Source: Pseudodesulfovibrio pelocollis
GTDB lineage: Bacteria > Desulfobacterota > Desulfovibrionia > Desulfovibrionales > Desulfovibrionaceae
Length of the DNA: 49,439 nt
Assembly (NCBI RefSeq): GCF_030282845.1
Contig: NZ_JASTWE010000029.1
Coordinates: 1-49,439, forward strand
Reading direction: 5' to 3'
Position 1 is the first letter of the stretch. Every line of letters begins with the position of its first letter. Below the pieces are notes generated by a model. That model worked only from the letters and a program-made list of their open reading frames with translations, was not told the origin of the DNA and did no database searches. The translations under genes and the position numbers were made by a program. Below, piece after piece: positions 1 to 8,153 of this stretch.

Positions 1-43
1 CCAATCATATCCTTGTGCTTCATGGGAAAATCTCGATTTGCAT

Positions 44-1471
44 TTATTTCTTCACTCGTCCGTAGACGTCCTCGAAGCGCACAATGTCGTCCTCTTCAAG
101 GTACGGGCCGCTCTGGATCTCGATGATATCCAGAGGGACCTTGCCCGGATTGGCAAGCCGGTGCTGCGAGGCCTTGGCGATGTCCACCGACTGGTTTTCG
201 ACCATGATCCTGACCTCGCCGTCCACCTCCACCTCGGCTGTTCCGTCCACCACCACCCAGTGCTCGCTGCGGTGATGATGCATCTGTGAACTCAACCGCG
301 CCCCGGGATTCACCTGGATACGCTTGATCTTGTAGTGCGGGCCCTCCTCGAGGACGCAGTAGCTGCCCCAGGGGCGGACCACTGTCGGGTGGCTCTCCAC
401 CAGCCTGCTGCCCTCGGCCCTGAGGGCGTCCACCACGCCGCGCACCGACTGCACCTGCTTCATGGGGCAACTCAGGGTGGCGTCGCGGGTCTGGACCATT
501 ATCATATCCTCAAGTCCCACGGCCGCGAGCTTGCCGCCCTGGCTGATGAGCAGCGAATTGCGGCAGTCCATGGCCAGCACGTCGCCCATGATCACGTTGC
601 CGTTTTCGTCCTTGTCGCCCAGGCGGTACATTGCCTCCCAGCTGCCCAGGTCATCCCACTCGAAGCTGGCGCGGACCACGTCGATGTTGTCGATCTTCTC
701 GACCACGCCGTAATCGACTGAAATATTTGGAATATCCCGGTATCCCTGGACAAGGGGACGCTCTGCCCTGGCCATCCACCAGTCCCACAGATCGGGCTGG
801 CACCGGGCCACCTGTTTCAGAAAATCCCTGGCCCGGAACAGGAACATGCCGCTGTTCCAGAGATGGCTGCCTTTACGCAGAAAATCCTGGGCCGTCGCCA
901 GGTCGGGCTTTTCGACAAAGCCGTCCACGGCGAACACGCCCTCCTCCAGCGACTGGCCGAGCGTGATGTAGCCGTAGCCCGTCTCCGGCTTGGATGGCTC
1001 CACGCCAAAGGTGACGAACCGGCCCCGGGCCGCAAGCCGGGACGCCTTGACCAGATCGCCGATCCAGGCCTCGCCATTGCCTATCAGGTGGTCCGACGGG
1101 AACACTGCGGCCAGCACCTTTTCGTTGTTGCCGACGACTTGGTCCAGACCGAGCATGATGGCCGGGAGGGTGTTGCGGCTCAAGGGCTCGGCCAGCACCT
1201 GTCCGGCCAGTCCGGGGTCAATGGCCGCCACCTGTTTGCGCACCTCAAAGAGGTGCTCCTCGTTGGTCACGACCCAGACTCGGGCGGGCGCAAAGGCGGT
1301 CAATACGCGCCGCACGGTCTGCTGGAGCAGGGTCAACTCGCCACCAAGCACCAGCAGTTGCTTGGGCAGCAGGTTGCGGCTCAGGGGCCATAGCCTGGTG
1401 CCGGACCCGCCAGCCAGAACGACGGCGTGGCACTCCTCGGCAAATCCGGCCCCGGGATTGGACTCGGGCAT
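44..1471 (-). CDS. manC: Mannose-1-phosphate guanylyltransferase / mannose-6-phosphate isomerase
   Basis: Bifunctional enzyme of GDP-mannose synthesis for surface polysaccharide. It would interconvert fructose-6-P and mannose-6-P and join mannose-1-P to GTP. The N-terminal nucleotidyltransferase domain shows GGSGTRLWPLSR near residue 20 and the FVEKPD sugar-binding motif. The C-terminal cupin (type II phosphomannose isomerase) has RPWGSY and a metal-binding MHHHRSEHW stretch. At about 475 aa it has the usual length for the fused family. The frame stays open further upstream, but the ATG at 1471 lies one base after the rfbC stop (TGA-C-ATG), which implies translational coupling and fits the family N-terminus. 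It is the second gene of an rfbC-manC pair. Confidence 0.95.
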   Translation of the reverse strand: MPESNPGAGFAEECHAVVLAGGSGTRLWPLSRNLLPKQLLVLGGELTLLQQTVRRVLTAFAPARVWVVTNEEHLFEVRKQVAAIDPGLAGQVLAEPLSRNTLPAIMLGLDQVVGNNEKVLAAVFPSDHLIGNGEAWIGDLVKASRLAARGRFVTFGVEPSKPETGYGYITLGQSLEEGVFAVDGFVEKPDLATAQDFLRKGSHLWNSGMFLFRARDFLKQVARCQPDLWDWWMARAERPLVQGYRDIPNISVDYGVVEKIDNIDVVRASFEWDDLGSWEAMYRLGDKDENGNVIMGDVLAMDCRNSLLISQGGKLAAVGLEDMIMVQTRDATLSCPMKQVQSVRGVVDALRAEGSRLVESHPTVVRPWGSYCVLEEGPHYKIKRIQVNPGARLSSQMHHHRSEHWVVVDGTAEVEVDGEVRIMVENQSVDIAKASQHRLANPGKVPLDIIEIQSGPYLEEDDIVRFEDVYGRVKK

Positions 1472-1472
1472 G

Positions 1473-2045
1473 TCAGTTTTCCTCGTGAATGAAGGGGGAA
1501 TCAAAATCGGCAAAGGAGCCGAGCCTGCGGTCCTTTTCGGACAATATGGGCGGTCGCTCCCCGAGGGCGGGGGTCCAGTCAAAAGCGATGTCCGGGTCGT
1601 TCCAGGCGATGCCGCGCTCGTGATCGGGCCTGTAGGGGGCATCCACCTTGTATTGGAACTCGGTGTCCGGCATGATGGTCACATAGGCGTGGCCGAACCC
1701 CCTGGGGATATACATGCGCTTGAAGTTGGCGGCACTGAGGATGACGTGCTGGCATCTGCCAAAGGATGGCGCCCCCTTGCGCAGATCCACCACCACGTCG
1801 AGCACCGCCCCTCGGGACACCCAGACGAGCTTGGCCTGGGCAAAGGGCGGCAGCTGGAAATGAAAGCCGCGCATCACGCCCGCATCGCGCGAATAGGCGT
1901 GGTTGTCCTGCACGAACTCACAGTCGATCCCGACCAGATGAAAGGCTTCCCGGTTGTAGCTTTCCAGAAAGAACCCGCGCTCGTCCTGGAAGACGCGCGG
2001 TTCCAGGATCAAAAGGCCGGGGCATTCGGTCTTGTGGACCAGCAT
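1473..2045 (-). CDS. rfbC: dTDP-4-dehydrorhamnose 3,5-epimerase
   Basis: RmlC-type cupin epimerase that converts dTDP-4-keto-6-deoxyglucose to the L-lyxo form in dTDP-L-rhamnose synthesis (cytoplasm). Visible family signatures are the N-terminal DERGFFLESYN, RGFHFQ carrying the catalytic His, PRGFGHAY, and YRPDHERGIAWNDP. The length, 190 aa, is normal. A clear ribosome site (GGGAGGAG) precedes the ATG at 2045. It lies directly upstream of manC, so both supply activated sugars for O-antigen or exopolysaccharide. The other rhamnose genes (rfbA, B, D) are not in the window. Confidence 0.95.
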   Translation of the reverse strand: MLVHKTECPGLLILEPRVFQDERGFFLESYNREAFHLVGIDCEFVQDNHAYSRDAGVMRGFHFQLPPFAQAKLVWVSRGAVLDVVVDLRKGAPSFGRCQHVILSAANFKRMYIPRGFGHAYVTIMPDTEFQYKVDAPYRPDHERGIAWNDPDIAFDWTPALGERPPILSEKDRRLGSFADFDSPFIHEEN

Positions 2046-2236
2046 CCACTCCTCCCTTGGGTATTATCGTGCGGTTGGTCGTATCAATTAGCCGAGTTCC
2101 GGGGCAGACACAAGCCCGCACCGGCAAAACACGGCGACCGCCGGAAAAAAATCGTTCCGGCCAGTTCACATTTCCCCGGCAGTTTGCTAGTGGCATCAGC
2201 AGAGAGGGCACCGACACAACCAGCAAGGTAGCACGC

Positions 2237-2806
2237 ATGAATTTTCTGGATTTTCTTCTCATCGGCATAGCCGCCATCTTTCTCATCCGCGGCCTCGTCA
2301 GGGGGCTGGTCAGAGAGGTGCTCTCGCTGTCGGCGATCATTCTGGGCGTGTTTCTCGCGTCCCGGTACCAGCATCTGCTGGTGCCCCATCTGGAAATGTA
2401 CATCAAGAACGAGATGACCGTGGACGGGCTGGCCTATGTCTGCGTGTTTCTTGGCACAGTGACCGTTTTCTGGGCACTGGCCAAGCTCCTCAGATCAGCC
2501 CTGGACATCTCCCTGCTCGGCTGGGTGGACAGGACGACTGGTGGCGTCTTCGGCCTCATTGAGGGCGTCCTGGTGGGCCTGATATTCCTGACCTTCATCC
2601 AGGCCTTCGCCCCGGAATCGGCCTGGCTCAGGGAATCGACCATCGCCCCGCGCTCGCAGCACATGGTGGGCCTGATGGTGGACCTGGTGCCGGAATCCAT
2701 GCGCGACACCCTCAAGGGCAAGGGATTCGAGCTGCCCACGGCCCAGGACACCCTCGACGCCGCTCGTGAGGCCCTCGGCCTGCCCGACGAAGGCGAGCCG
2801 CAATAA
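2237..2806 (+). CDS. cvpA: CvpA family membrane protein
   Basis: Small inner-membrane protein of the CvpA (colicin V production) family, about 189 aa with about four hydrophobic segments. The N-terminus MNFLDFLLIGIAAIFLIRGL and the following RGLVREVLSLSAII are typical: a first helix, then a conserved Arg-Gly rich turn. The C-terminal 60 residues are soluble and charged. The frame is open far upstream, but the ATG at 2237 gives the canonical N-terminus and the upstream part looks non-coding. Its exact role is unknown; in other bacteria it is linked to biofilm, envelope and bile tolerance. It is divergent from rfbC and followed 50 bases later by mazG. Confidence 0.88.
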   Translation: MNFLDFLLIGIAAIFLIRGLVRGLVREVLSLSAIILGVFLASRYQHLLVPHLEMYIKNEMTVDGLAYVCVFLGTVTVFWALAKLLRSALDISLLGWVDRTTGGVFGLIEGVLVGLIFLTFIQAFAPESAWLRESTIAPRSQHMVGLMVDLVPESMRDTLKGKGFELPTAQDTLDAAREALGLPDEGEPQ

Positions 2807-2856
2807 CCACGCCGGACAGCCCCCCGCGGCCCGGTCCCACGCAAGGAACACTCGCC

Positions 2857-3657
2857 ATGAGCGAACACGACACCGCCGCCCCATCGGCGGCCCTCCAGGA
2901 ATTGCGCGACGTCATCGACGCCCTGCTGGGACCCGGCGGCTGCCCCTGGGATCAGGCGCAGACCCCGCAGAGCCTGTGCGACTACCTCGTCGAGGAATCC
3001 TTCGAACTCATCGACGGCATCCGCCGGGGCGACAGCGGCGAGGCCATGGAGGAACTCGGGGACGTCTTCTTCATCCTGCTCTTCATCGCCGCCCTGTACG
3101 AACGCGCCGAAAGCTTCACCCTGGCCGACTCCCTCAGGCACAGCGCGGCCAAGATGATCCGCCGCCATCCCCACGTCTTCGACGACAAGACCTTTGGCTC
3201 GATCCAGGAACTGTGGGACAACTGGGAGCGCACCAAGCGCCGGGAGAACGAAGGCACCGGCCGCAGGCGCGTCTTCGACTCCCTGCCCGCCGGGCTCCCG
3301 CCCCTGCTCAAGGCCTATCGGATCAACTCCAAGGCCGCGCGCAACAACTTCACATGGAAGACGGATGAGGATGTGGAGACCCAACTGCGGGCCGAGTGGT
3401 ACGAATGGCGGCAGGCCATGATCGAGAAGGATGAGGAGGCCGCAGAGCGAGAATTCGGCGACTACCTCTTCACCCTGGTGGAGCTGGGCAGGCGCAAGGG
3501 AATCAAGGCCAACGCGGCCCTTGATTTCGCCAACCAGAAGTTCCTGCGCCGTTTTGCGGCCATGGAGGACCTGGCCGAGATACGCGGCCTGGACTTTTCG
3601 GAACTGGAGCTTGAGGCCATGAACGTCCTCTGGGACGAGGTCAAGACCGGAGAGTGA
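2857..3657 (+). CDS. mazG: Nucleoside triphosphate pyrophosphohydrolase MazG
   Basis: All-alpha NTP pyrophosphatase that hydrolyses NTPs and dNTPs to monophosphates and clears aberrant nucleotides. At 266 aa it is a full two-domain MazG. The first domain carries the metal-binding EESFELIDGI and EELGDVFFILLF helices (EExxE...ExxD pattern). The second repeats the pattern with EREFGDYLFTLVELGR. GGCPWDQAQTPQSL near residue 27 is the usual family opening. The ATG at 2857 follows an AAGGA-containing ribosome site. It probably shares a transcript with cvpA. Confidence 0.95.
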   Translation: MSEHDTAAPSAALQELRDVIDALLGPGGCPWDQAQTPQSLCDYLVEESFELIDGIRRGDSGEAMEELGDVFFILLFIAALYERAESFTLADSLRHSAAKMIRRHPHVFDDKTFGSIQELWDNWERTKRRENEGTGRRRVFDSLPAGLPPLLKAYRINSKAARNNFTWKTDEDVETQLRAEWYEWRQAMIEKDEEAAEREFGDYLFTLVELGRRKGIKANAALDFANQKFLRRFAAMEDLAEIRGLDFSELELEAMNVLWDEVKTGE

Positions 3658-3668
3658 CCGCTCCCGAC

Positions 3669-3690
3669 CGCCCCTTCCCCTTCCGGGGCG
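3669..3690 (+). terminator. Possible terminator hairpin after mazG
   Basis: Perfect 6-bp stem CGCCCC/GGGGCG around a 10-base pyrimidine loop, 12 bases after the mazG stop. No T-tract follows on either strand, so it is only a weak candidate for intrinsic termination between the convergent mazG and the small minus-strand frame. Confidence 0.3.
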
Positions 3691-3699
3691 AGGGGGCCG

Positions 3700-3861
3700 T
3701 CAGCGCAACAGGCCAAGCAGGAAGTACACGGCGAAACCTCCGCCGAGGGCGAGATAGATGAAGACTCACGGCGCGCAACGCTCCCTGAGTTTCCAGGCCG
3801 CCAGCCCGGCCAGCCCCAGGCCGATAATGGCCGAAATCACGATGAATCCGATCTCTTCCAT
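3700..3861 (-). CDS. Candidate two-transmembrane selenoprotein (Cys-Ala-Pro-Sec), in-frame TGA
   Basis: A minus-strand frame of 54 codons runs from ATG 3861 to TGA 3700 and is interrupted only by TGA at 3766-3768 (codon 32). Before it come MEEIGFIVISAI..., one hydrophobic helix (residues 4-23), then WKLRERCAP. After it, in the same frame and with the local codon preference, comes VFIYLALGGGFAVYFLLGLL, a second hydrophobic helix. Read through, the joint is Cys-Ala-Pro-Sec, a CxxU redox motif between two membrane helices. A hairpin at the expected distance could act as a bacterial SECIS. It starts 57 bases after the M14 peptidase stop, so it may be co-transcribed. No strong ribosome site is seen; GTG 3876 is an alternative start. 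Other explanations are a nonsense mutation of a CxxC protein, a sequencing error, or a 31-aa peptide. I do not recognise the family. Confidence 0.5.
3729..3745 (-). promoter_or_regulatory. Candidate bacterial SECIS hairpin
   Basis: Twenty bases after the in-frame TGA at 3766-3768, the minus strand reads CGGCG-GAGGTTT-CGCCG: a perfect 5-bp stem with a 7-base loop containing GGT. Bacterial SECIS elements lie within the coding sequence just 3' of UGA, with a short stem and a G (often GGU) in the apical loop, as in E. coli fdhF. Here the loop begins 26 bases after the UGA. Position, stem and loop all fit; SelB binding is inferred, not shown. Confidence 0.45.
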
Positions 3862-3917
3862 GAAAGCAGCATACACCCGCCGCCAAGGTCTGTCACGCGG
3901 CCCGGGACAGGTGGTCG

Positions 3918-4844
3918 CTACTTGGCGAAAAACGCCTCGTCCAGCAGGGGGCCGGGCTTGTGGGCCTCGATCACACCCCAGGACGGCAGCGGCGTGGAGT
4001 CCACCAGCCAGCGCACGAGGTCGCGCCAGATGGCGGAGATTTCGGTCTGGGAAGGCATGCGCCCGGCTGAATCCAACTCGATGGTGAGCACCGGCACCCC
4101 GAACTCGGACGCATAGTTGCCCAGTGTTCCCGGATAGTTGCCCAACTTGCGCAAGGGCAGGCTCCCCAAGCCCTGGGGCGGCACGCCCGGGCCGTCATAG
4201 TCCACAAGCCCGAGGGGTGCATGAACCGAAACAATGGCATGGGGCCGAAAGCGCTGAATGAGTTCCACAAGGAACTGCGTCTCAGGCTCGCTCATGGCCC
4301 GGGGGCCAGGATAATAGCGCGGGTTGCGCCTGACCGAATCGACCCAGCGCTGGTAGCCGACCTCAAGCCAGAGGGGCGAGGGGAAATTCCGGTTGATATC
4401 CACGCCGCGATGATTGGTGCGGGTGGAGTTATCCCGAAGCAATCCATCCGGGTTGAGCAGCGGTACAAAGACCCAGTGGAACAAGCCGGAATGATGAACA
4501 TCGAGAATCTGCATCCACTTGAACACGATGCTGATGGACGAATACTCGTCGCCATGGGTGCCACCGAGCACCAGAACGCGCGACTGCGGCTGCCTGTTCT
4601 CCAGCGGCGGATACTCCTTGACCATCAGGGGGAACCCCTCGGAGGAGAATGCGTGTGTGCAGAGCATCCCGCTGCCCCGGCACTCGTCGTAATCGACGCT
4701 GGCCAGCTTGGAGGAGATGGCGCGGCACGCCTGATCAAGGCTGACCGGGGCCGGAAGCTCCGTCTCCGCCCGCCCCAACCCGGCATGCAGCACGAGGCTC
4801 ACGGCCAGGACGCATGATACCGCCCAAACTCTGTATATCTTCAT
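3918..4844 (-). CDS. Exported M14-family zinc carboxypeptidase / murein peptide amidase-like
   Basis: Probable periplasmic M14 metallopeptidase of the MpaA/DpaA-like type, acting on peptidoglycan peptides or related substrates. Residues 1-26 form a signal peptide (MKIYRVWAVS... cut after GLGRA). Zinc ligands are His97 and Glu100 in GGTHGDEYSS, with the third His in VSVHAPLG. DINRNFPSPLW is the conserved substrate-carboxylate motif, and Glu in LTIELDSAG is the likely catalytic base. The length from the ATG at 4844 is 308 aa. The frame is open upstream, but that part lacks any signal sequence and reads as non-coding. The small TGA-interrupted membrane frame follows on the same strand. Confidence 0.85.
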   Translation of the reverse strand: MKIYRVWAVSCVLAVSLVLHAGLGRAETELPAPVSLDQACRAISSKLASVDYDECRGSGMLCTHAFSSEGFPLMVKEYPPLENRQPQSRVLVLGGTHGDEYSSISIVFKWMQILDVHHSGLFHWVFVPLLNPDGLLRDNSTRTNHRGVDINRNFPSPLWLEVGYQRWVDSVRRNPRYYPGPRAMSEPETQFLVELIQRFRPHAIVSVHAPLGLVDYDGPGVPPQGLGSLPLRKLGNYPGTLGNYASEFGVPVLTIELDSAGRMPSQTEISAIWRDLVRWLVDSTPLPSWGVIEAHKPGPLLDEAFFAK

Positions 4845-5239
4845 TTGCCCGCCGTTCGTGATCCTGTGTGCCGCCAACGCGCCGACCGCATCGCGCAAAC
4901 ACTGTTTGCCCGCCACCCATGCGGGCCGCCTCAATCCGCAGGGCACACCCCTGTCCGTCCGGGCCGCCGCCATGAATGCCCCCGCCAAGCCGACCGTTCA
5001 ACCCCAAGCAAAGCCCGGGCCCTGTCCATCCCTGTGCGTACGATTGCCGACCATGCAGGAGAATTGTTTCGGGAAGCAAGCGCAAAATGGCGCTCAAAAC
5101 CATAACAGAACTCCCCAGACGAGACAATACGTCAATCCGGCCTCCATGCGGGAAACGGCGGGCTAGGACGCCACGGGCATTGGAGCAGGCGCGCGGCGCA
5201 TCTCAAGCCCCGGGCTGCGCATTTTTCGCGGGCACCATC
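4845..5239. other. Intergenic stretch without recognisable gene
   Basis: About 395 bases lie between the divergently transcribed M14 peptidase and the sigma-28 promoter at 5240. Short open frames exist on both strands but have neither convincing ribosome sites nor family-like sequence. It must hold the promoter of the M14 gene, which I could not pick out. No repeats or RNA genes are seen. Confidence 0.6.
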
Positions 5240-5266
5240 TAAAGACATGCGGATTCCGGCCGATAA
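5240..5266 (+). promoter_or_regulatory. Sigma-28 (FliA) promoter
   Basis: TAAAGACA-N11-GCCGATAA. The -10 is a perfect match to the flagellar sigma-28 consensus GCCGATAA, the -35 keeps the TAAAG core, and the 11-base spacing (N15 counted from TAAA) is exact. The start would fall near 5273, about 128 bases before the small gene at 5401, the only gene it can serve. Confidence 0.85.
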
Positions 5267-5272
5267 GGCTGA

Positions 5273-5400
5273 TGGAGGATCATTTCGTCCGCAGTCCGGG
5301 GAGAGGCTGGCCAGGGCGAACATCCCGTCAAGGCGAAAGAATTTCCATTCACGGCGAATGGAGAGGCGTTGTTTCCGGCCAGAAGGCGGGAGGGTAGACT
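5273..5400 (+). promoter_or_regulatory. GGA-rich 5' leader, candidate CsrA target
   Basis: The predicted leader has GGA motifs at its 5' end (ATGGAGGA, 5272-5279), at 5298-5302 (GGGGA), at 5360-5362 (ATGGA) and within the ribosome site itself (GGGAGGG, 5388-5394). A perfect 7-bp hairpin, TCCATTC-ACGGC-GAATGGA, lies at 5344-5362. Multiple GGAs, one over the Shine-Dalgarno, are the usual pattern of CsrA-repressed leaders, and csrA is encoded at 28360-28602. Binding is inferred. Confidence 0.45.
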
Positions 5401-5691
5401 ATGACCATGGCAATCGGCGGTTTCGGGGGCTTCTCGCCCTTCGACCAGCAGACGTTTGGCGCTGCCGTGGTATCGAAGACCATGGATTACATGAACAATC
5501 AGGGCGGCAGCCCGGGCTTCGCCCCGGTGGACAAGGCGTCCACCGGCGGTGCCCTCGTCAGCAAGACCCTGGATTACATGAACTCCGGGCCTTCGTTCAG
5601 CGACAGCACGGGCATGGCCCAAAGTTACGACTTCCAGACCAGCGTCCTCGGCGCACACGCCAAGGGCTCCATCATCAACACCATGATCTGA
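5401..5691 (+). CDS. Small hypothetical protein, sigma-28-controlled
   Basis: A 96-aa soluble protein with no signal peptide or membrane helix. It contains two similar segments, AAVVSKTMDYMNNQGG (residues 21-36) and GALVSKTLDYMNSG (50-63), which suggest an internal duplication. Each could form a short amphipathic helix, loosely like the YjfB-type putative motility peptides. That resemblance is only a visual impression. A strong ribosome site, GGGAGGG, lies six bases before the ATG; a second in-frame ATG is at 5407. The sigma-28 promoter makes a late-flagellar or chemotaxis-related role likely, although the main flagellar cluster is 21 kb away. I do not recognise the family. Confidence 0.8.
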   Translation: MTMAIGGFGGFSPFDQQTFGAAVVSKTMDYMNNQGGSPGFAPVDKASTGGALVSKTLDYMNSGPSFSDSTGMAQSYDFQTSVLGAHAKGSIINTMI

Positions 5692-5715
5692 CGGCCCGGA
5701 AACGACGCCAACAAA

Positions 5716-5749
5716 GAACCCCGCCCCCTGAAAACGGGAGGCGGGGTTC
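5716..5749 (+). terminator. Terminator-like hairpin after the sigma-28 gene
   Basis: Perfect 10-bp stem GAACCCCGCC/GGCGGGGTTC with a 14-base loop, starting 24 bases after the stop at 5691. No long T-run follows. It lies between convergent genes and could serve either. Confidence 0.55.
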
Positions 5750-5841
5750 CGAGTGTTCAGGTCATACCTGTCTCACTACCCACTTAAAACCACATTCTTT
5801 CCGACGGCGAAGCACGCCGCGTCCCGCTGCGAAAAAAGTTT

Positions 5842-7749
5842 CTACTTGGTCTTTTTCAGCCGTATCTTGTTGTCGATGATCAGCATTCCCTTCTCAAGCT
5901 GCCATTTCATGGAAGTGGGCGGAGCGCCGACAGGGGCCCAAATCATGGTATCGCCGTTGAAGGTGTACGTTCCCTTCTGCGCAGCGATTGTCTCGTTCAT
6001 GGTGCCCTTGGGGAATTGTTTCATGACCTCCGGCGTCAATTTCGAATTGAAATCAAAGGTGCCGTTCTTGTTCAACACAATCGTGTACACGGCCTGCGGC
6101 ATCCCGTCCTGAAAGCCTTTCCATGTGCCGAGCAGCGCGTCCACGATGACGCTCTTGCGGACAATGGGAGCCTCCGGCTTGACGCCTTGTGATTCGAGCA
6201 GCGACACGCTGCCCGCGTTGCCCGCCCGGTTGGCGTAGCTCATGACCGTTTCGCCTGCGCCGTTTGTCTTCTGGGCGTCTGCGCCCTTCTCCATGAGGAG
6301 CTTCACGAGTTTTTGATTGCCTGCTCCGGCCGCAAGCATCAGTGCGGTTTCGCCCTTGTCATTCACCATGTCGAGGTTCGCGCCCTTGCTGATCAGCAGG
6401 GCAGCCCGTTCGTATCCCTGCCCGATGTTGGACTGTTGGGCAGCGGCCATGAGCGCGGTCCAGCCGTTTGCGGCCTGGAAATCGACGTTGCCCCGCCCGG
6501 ACAAGAGGTGCTTGATGATTGTAAGGTTGTCCTTGTTCTTGAATGGATCAGGATTCGTGGCCGCTGCAACCAGCGGGGTCACGAGAATGTTCACAGGCGA
6601 CTTCACATTTATCTCCGCGTCGGCATCAACCAGGGTCTTCACCATGTCGGCATGGGTTTGATGCACGGCAAGCATGAGCGCCGTGGAGCCCGATTTGTCA
6701 AAAATATCGAGCTTTGCCTTGCTCTTGATCAGATATTTGGCCGCAGCGATCTGGTTTGCCCCTGCCGCGTAATGCAGCGGCGTTCCGCCCGTGGCCAACC
6801 CCTCGAGGTCGATGGCCGCACCATTGTCCAGCAGCAGCCTGGCGGCATCGACAAAGCCGAATTGTGAGGCCAGGTGCAGGGCGGCCATGCCGCCGCCGTC
6901 CTGCCCGATCTTCTGCAAATCGAGTTGTGGCTTGAAGGTGATGAATTTTTCCATAAATTTGAAAATTGTCTTTGAATCATCGCCGCCGAGGCTGCTGATG
7001 GCCGTCATGAGCGTCGTGCTTCCGCCATTATCCACATGGTTGATGTCCGCTCCATTGGCCACGAGGTAGTCGAGCACTTCGCGTTGCTTGTGCAGAAATA
7101 CCGTCGTCAGTACGGACTTGCCGGAGTTGTCAGCAGTATTGATGGTCGCTCCGTGCTTGTGCAGGAACTTCAGCGTCTCGAAGTCTTCGTACTCAGAGAT
7201 GAACCAGAGTGACGACTCACCGTCCTTGGTCCGTGCGTTGATGTCGAGGCCCTTTCCCTGGGTGACGAGCACCTGGATCACGTCCGCATGGTCCCTCTGC
7301 GCGGCCTTGATGAGCGCCGTATTGCCCCTTGATTCCGGGGTGCTGTCCGTCCGGTCCTTGGCGTTCACCTTGGCGCCCATACGCAACAGGATGGCGACGA
7401 TGTCCGCCTGCCCTGTGTGCGAGGCGAGGATGAGCGGCGTGCGCTCCCAATCGCCCCAGGCATCATAACTCACGCTGCGTTTGTTGACGTCCACTCCGGG
7501 AGATTGCAGAATCAATCTGGTGATGTCCGGGTTTTGGCTCCGCAGCGCCCAGCACAGCATGGAGTCGTGGTCGTATATGGCGTTGACGTCGGCGCCGCGC
7601 CCTATCGCGTCTCTGACCTTGGCTAAATCGTTCCTGTAGATGGCTTCATACAACGGTGGCCAGGGGACTTTCTCCGAGTATGCGAGAGCCGGGACTGACG
7701 TACTCAACACCAACAAAACCACCACGGCGATCTGGAACGCGGCCTTCAT
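5842..7749 (-). CDS. Exported ankyrin-repeat protein
   Basis: A protein of about 635 aa. Residues 1-24 form a signal peptide (MKAAFQIAVV... SVPALA), followed by roughly a dozen ankyrin repeats with TPLHYAA-, TALMLA- and GADIN-like signatures. The last 100 residues are a separate beta-rich segment starting LLGTWKGFQDG that resembles lipocalin or copper-resistance-type folds (GTYTFNGDTMIW). It is likely periplasmic and protein-binding. The frame is open to 7995, but the ATG at 7749 begins the signal peptide and follows GAGGGG. Base composition is visibly more A/T-rich than the neighbours, with codons such as AAA, TTG and ATT common. That and its position next to a tRNA hint at acquisition. The partner is unknown. 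Confidence 0.88.
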   Translation of the reverse strand: MKAAFQIAVVVLLVLSTSVPALAYSEKVPWPPLYEAIYRNDLAKVRDAIGRGADVNAIYDHDSMLCWALRSQNPDITRLILQSPGVDVNKRSVSYDAWGDWERTPLILASHTGQADIVAILLRMGAKVNAKDRTDSTPESRGNTALIKAAQRDHADVIQVLVTQGKGLDINARTKDGESSLWFISEYEDFETLKFLHKHGATINTADNSGKSVLTTVFLHKQREVLDYLVANGADINHVDNGGSTTLMTAISSLGGDDSKTIFKFMEKFITFKPQLDLQKIGQDGGGMAALHLASQFGFVDAARLLLDNGAAIDLEGLATGGTPLHYAAGANQIAAAKYLIKSKAKLDIFDKSGSTALMLAVHQTHADMVKTLVDADAEINVKSPVNILVTPLVAAATNPDPFKNKDNLTIIKHLLSGRGNVDFQAANGWTALMAAAQQSNIGQGYERAALLISKGANLDMVNDKGETALMLAAGAGNQKLVKLLMEKGADAQKTNGAGETVMSYANRAGNAGSVSLLESQGVKPEAPIVRKSVIVDALLGTWKGFQDGMPQAVYTIVLNKNGTFDFNSKLTPEVMKQFPKGTMNETIAAQKGTYTFNGDTMIWAPVGAPPTSMKWQLEKGMLIIDNKIRLKKTK

Positions 7750-8153
7750 TCTCACTTGATACCCCTCAAGATTTCGCTTGGTGCTGGATCGCTCTCGCTC
7801 TCCCGCCTGCGTCCCGTGGCTTTGGTTTCCACAGAGGGCATCTGGAGTGAGAGTGTGCCGAGGTCGGCTGAAACATGATGGACAGGCGAAGCATAACGGC
7901 CGGAAAAACTGAAGCAGGTGTTTCATGACGTCCCAGCAGCGATTGCCGCCAAAGTCGCCTTGCTGCCTGCAACACCCGTGTTGGGAGATTTTCACGCTAC
8001 GGACTTGAGCGCAAGCACAATAACGAATTCGTAGAGCTTCGTGCGTAGAAAACGAGATTTGGCACAGACCATCACCCTGCTGTTTCGTGGCCTGGAATCT
8101 TCCGAAGAATTGTCAGGCCCTGGAATAACTCATCAAGACGTGCCAAACACAAC
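7750..8153. other. Intergenic stretch upstream of the ankyrin gene
   Basis: About 400 bases between the ankyrin start and the tRNA-Ser terminator. The minus-strand frame continues to 7995 but reads as Cys/Arg/Ser-rich low-quality sequence with no ribosome site at its far start, so I treat it as non-coding. No repeats, att-like duplications or RNA genes are visible. Confidence 0.55.

Noticed and set aside
3641-3886. 81-codon minus-strand frame over the small membrane frame
   Set aside because: It is a different frame, rich in Arg/Pro/Gly, without the hydrophobic helices; it is the shadow of the candidate selenoprotein.
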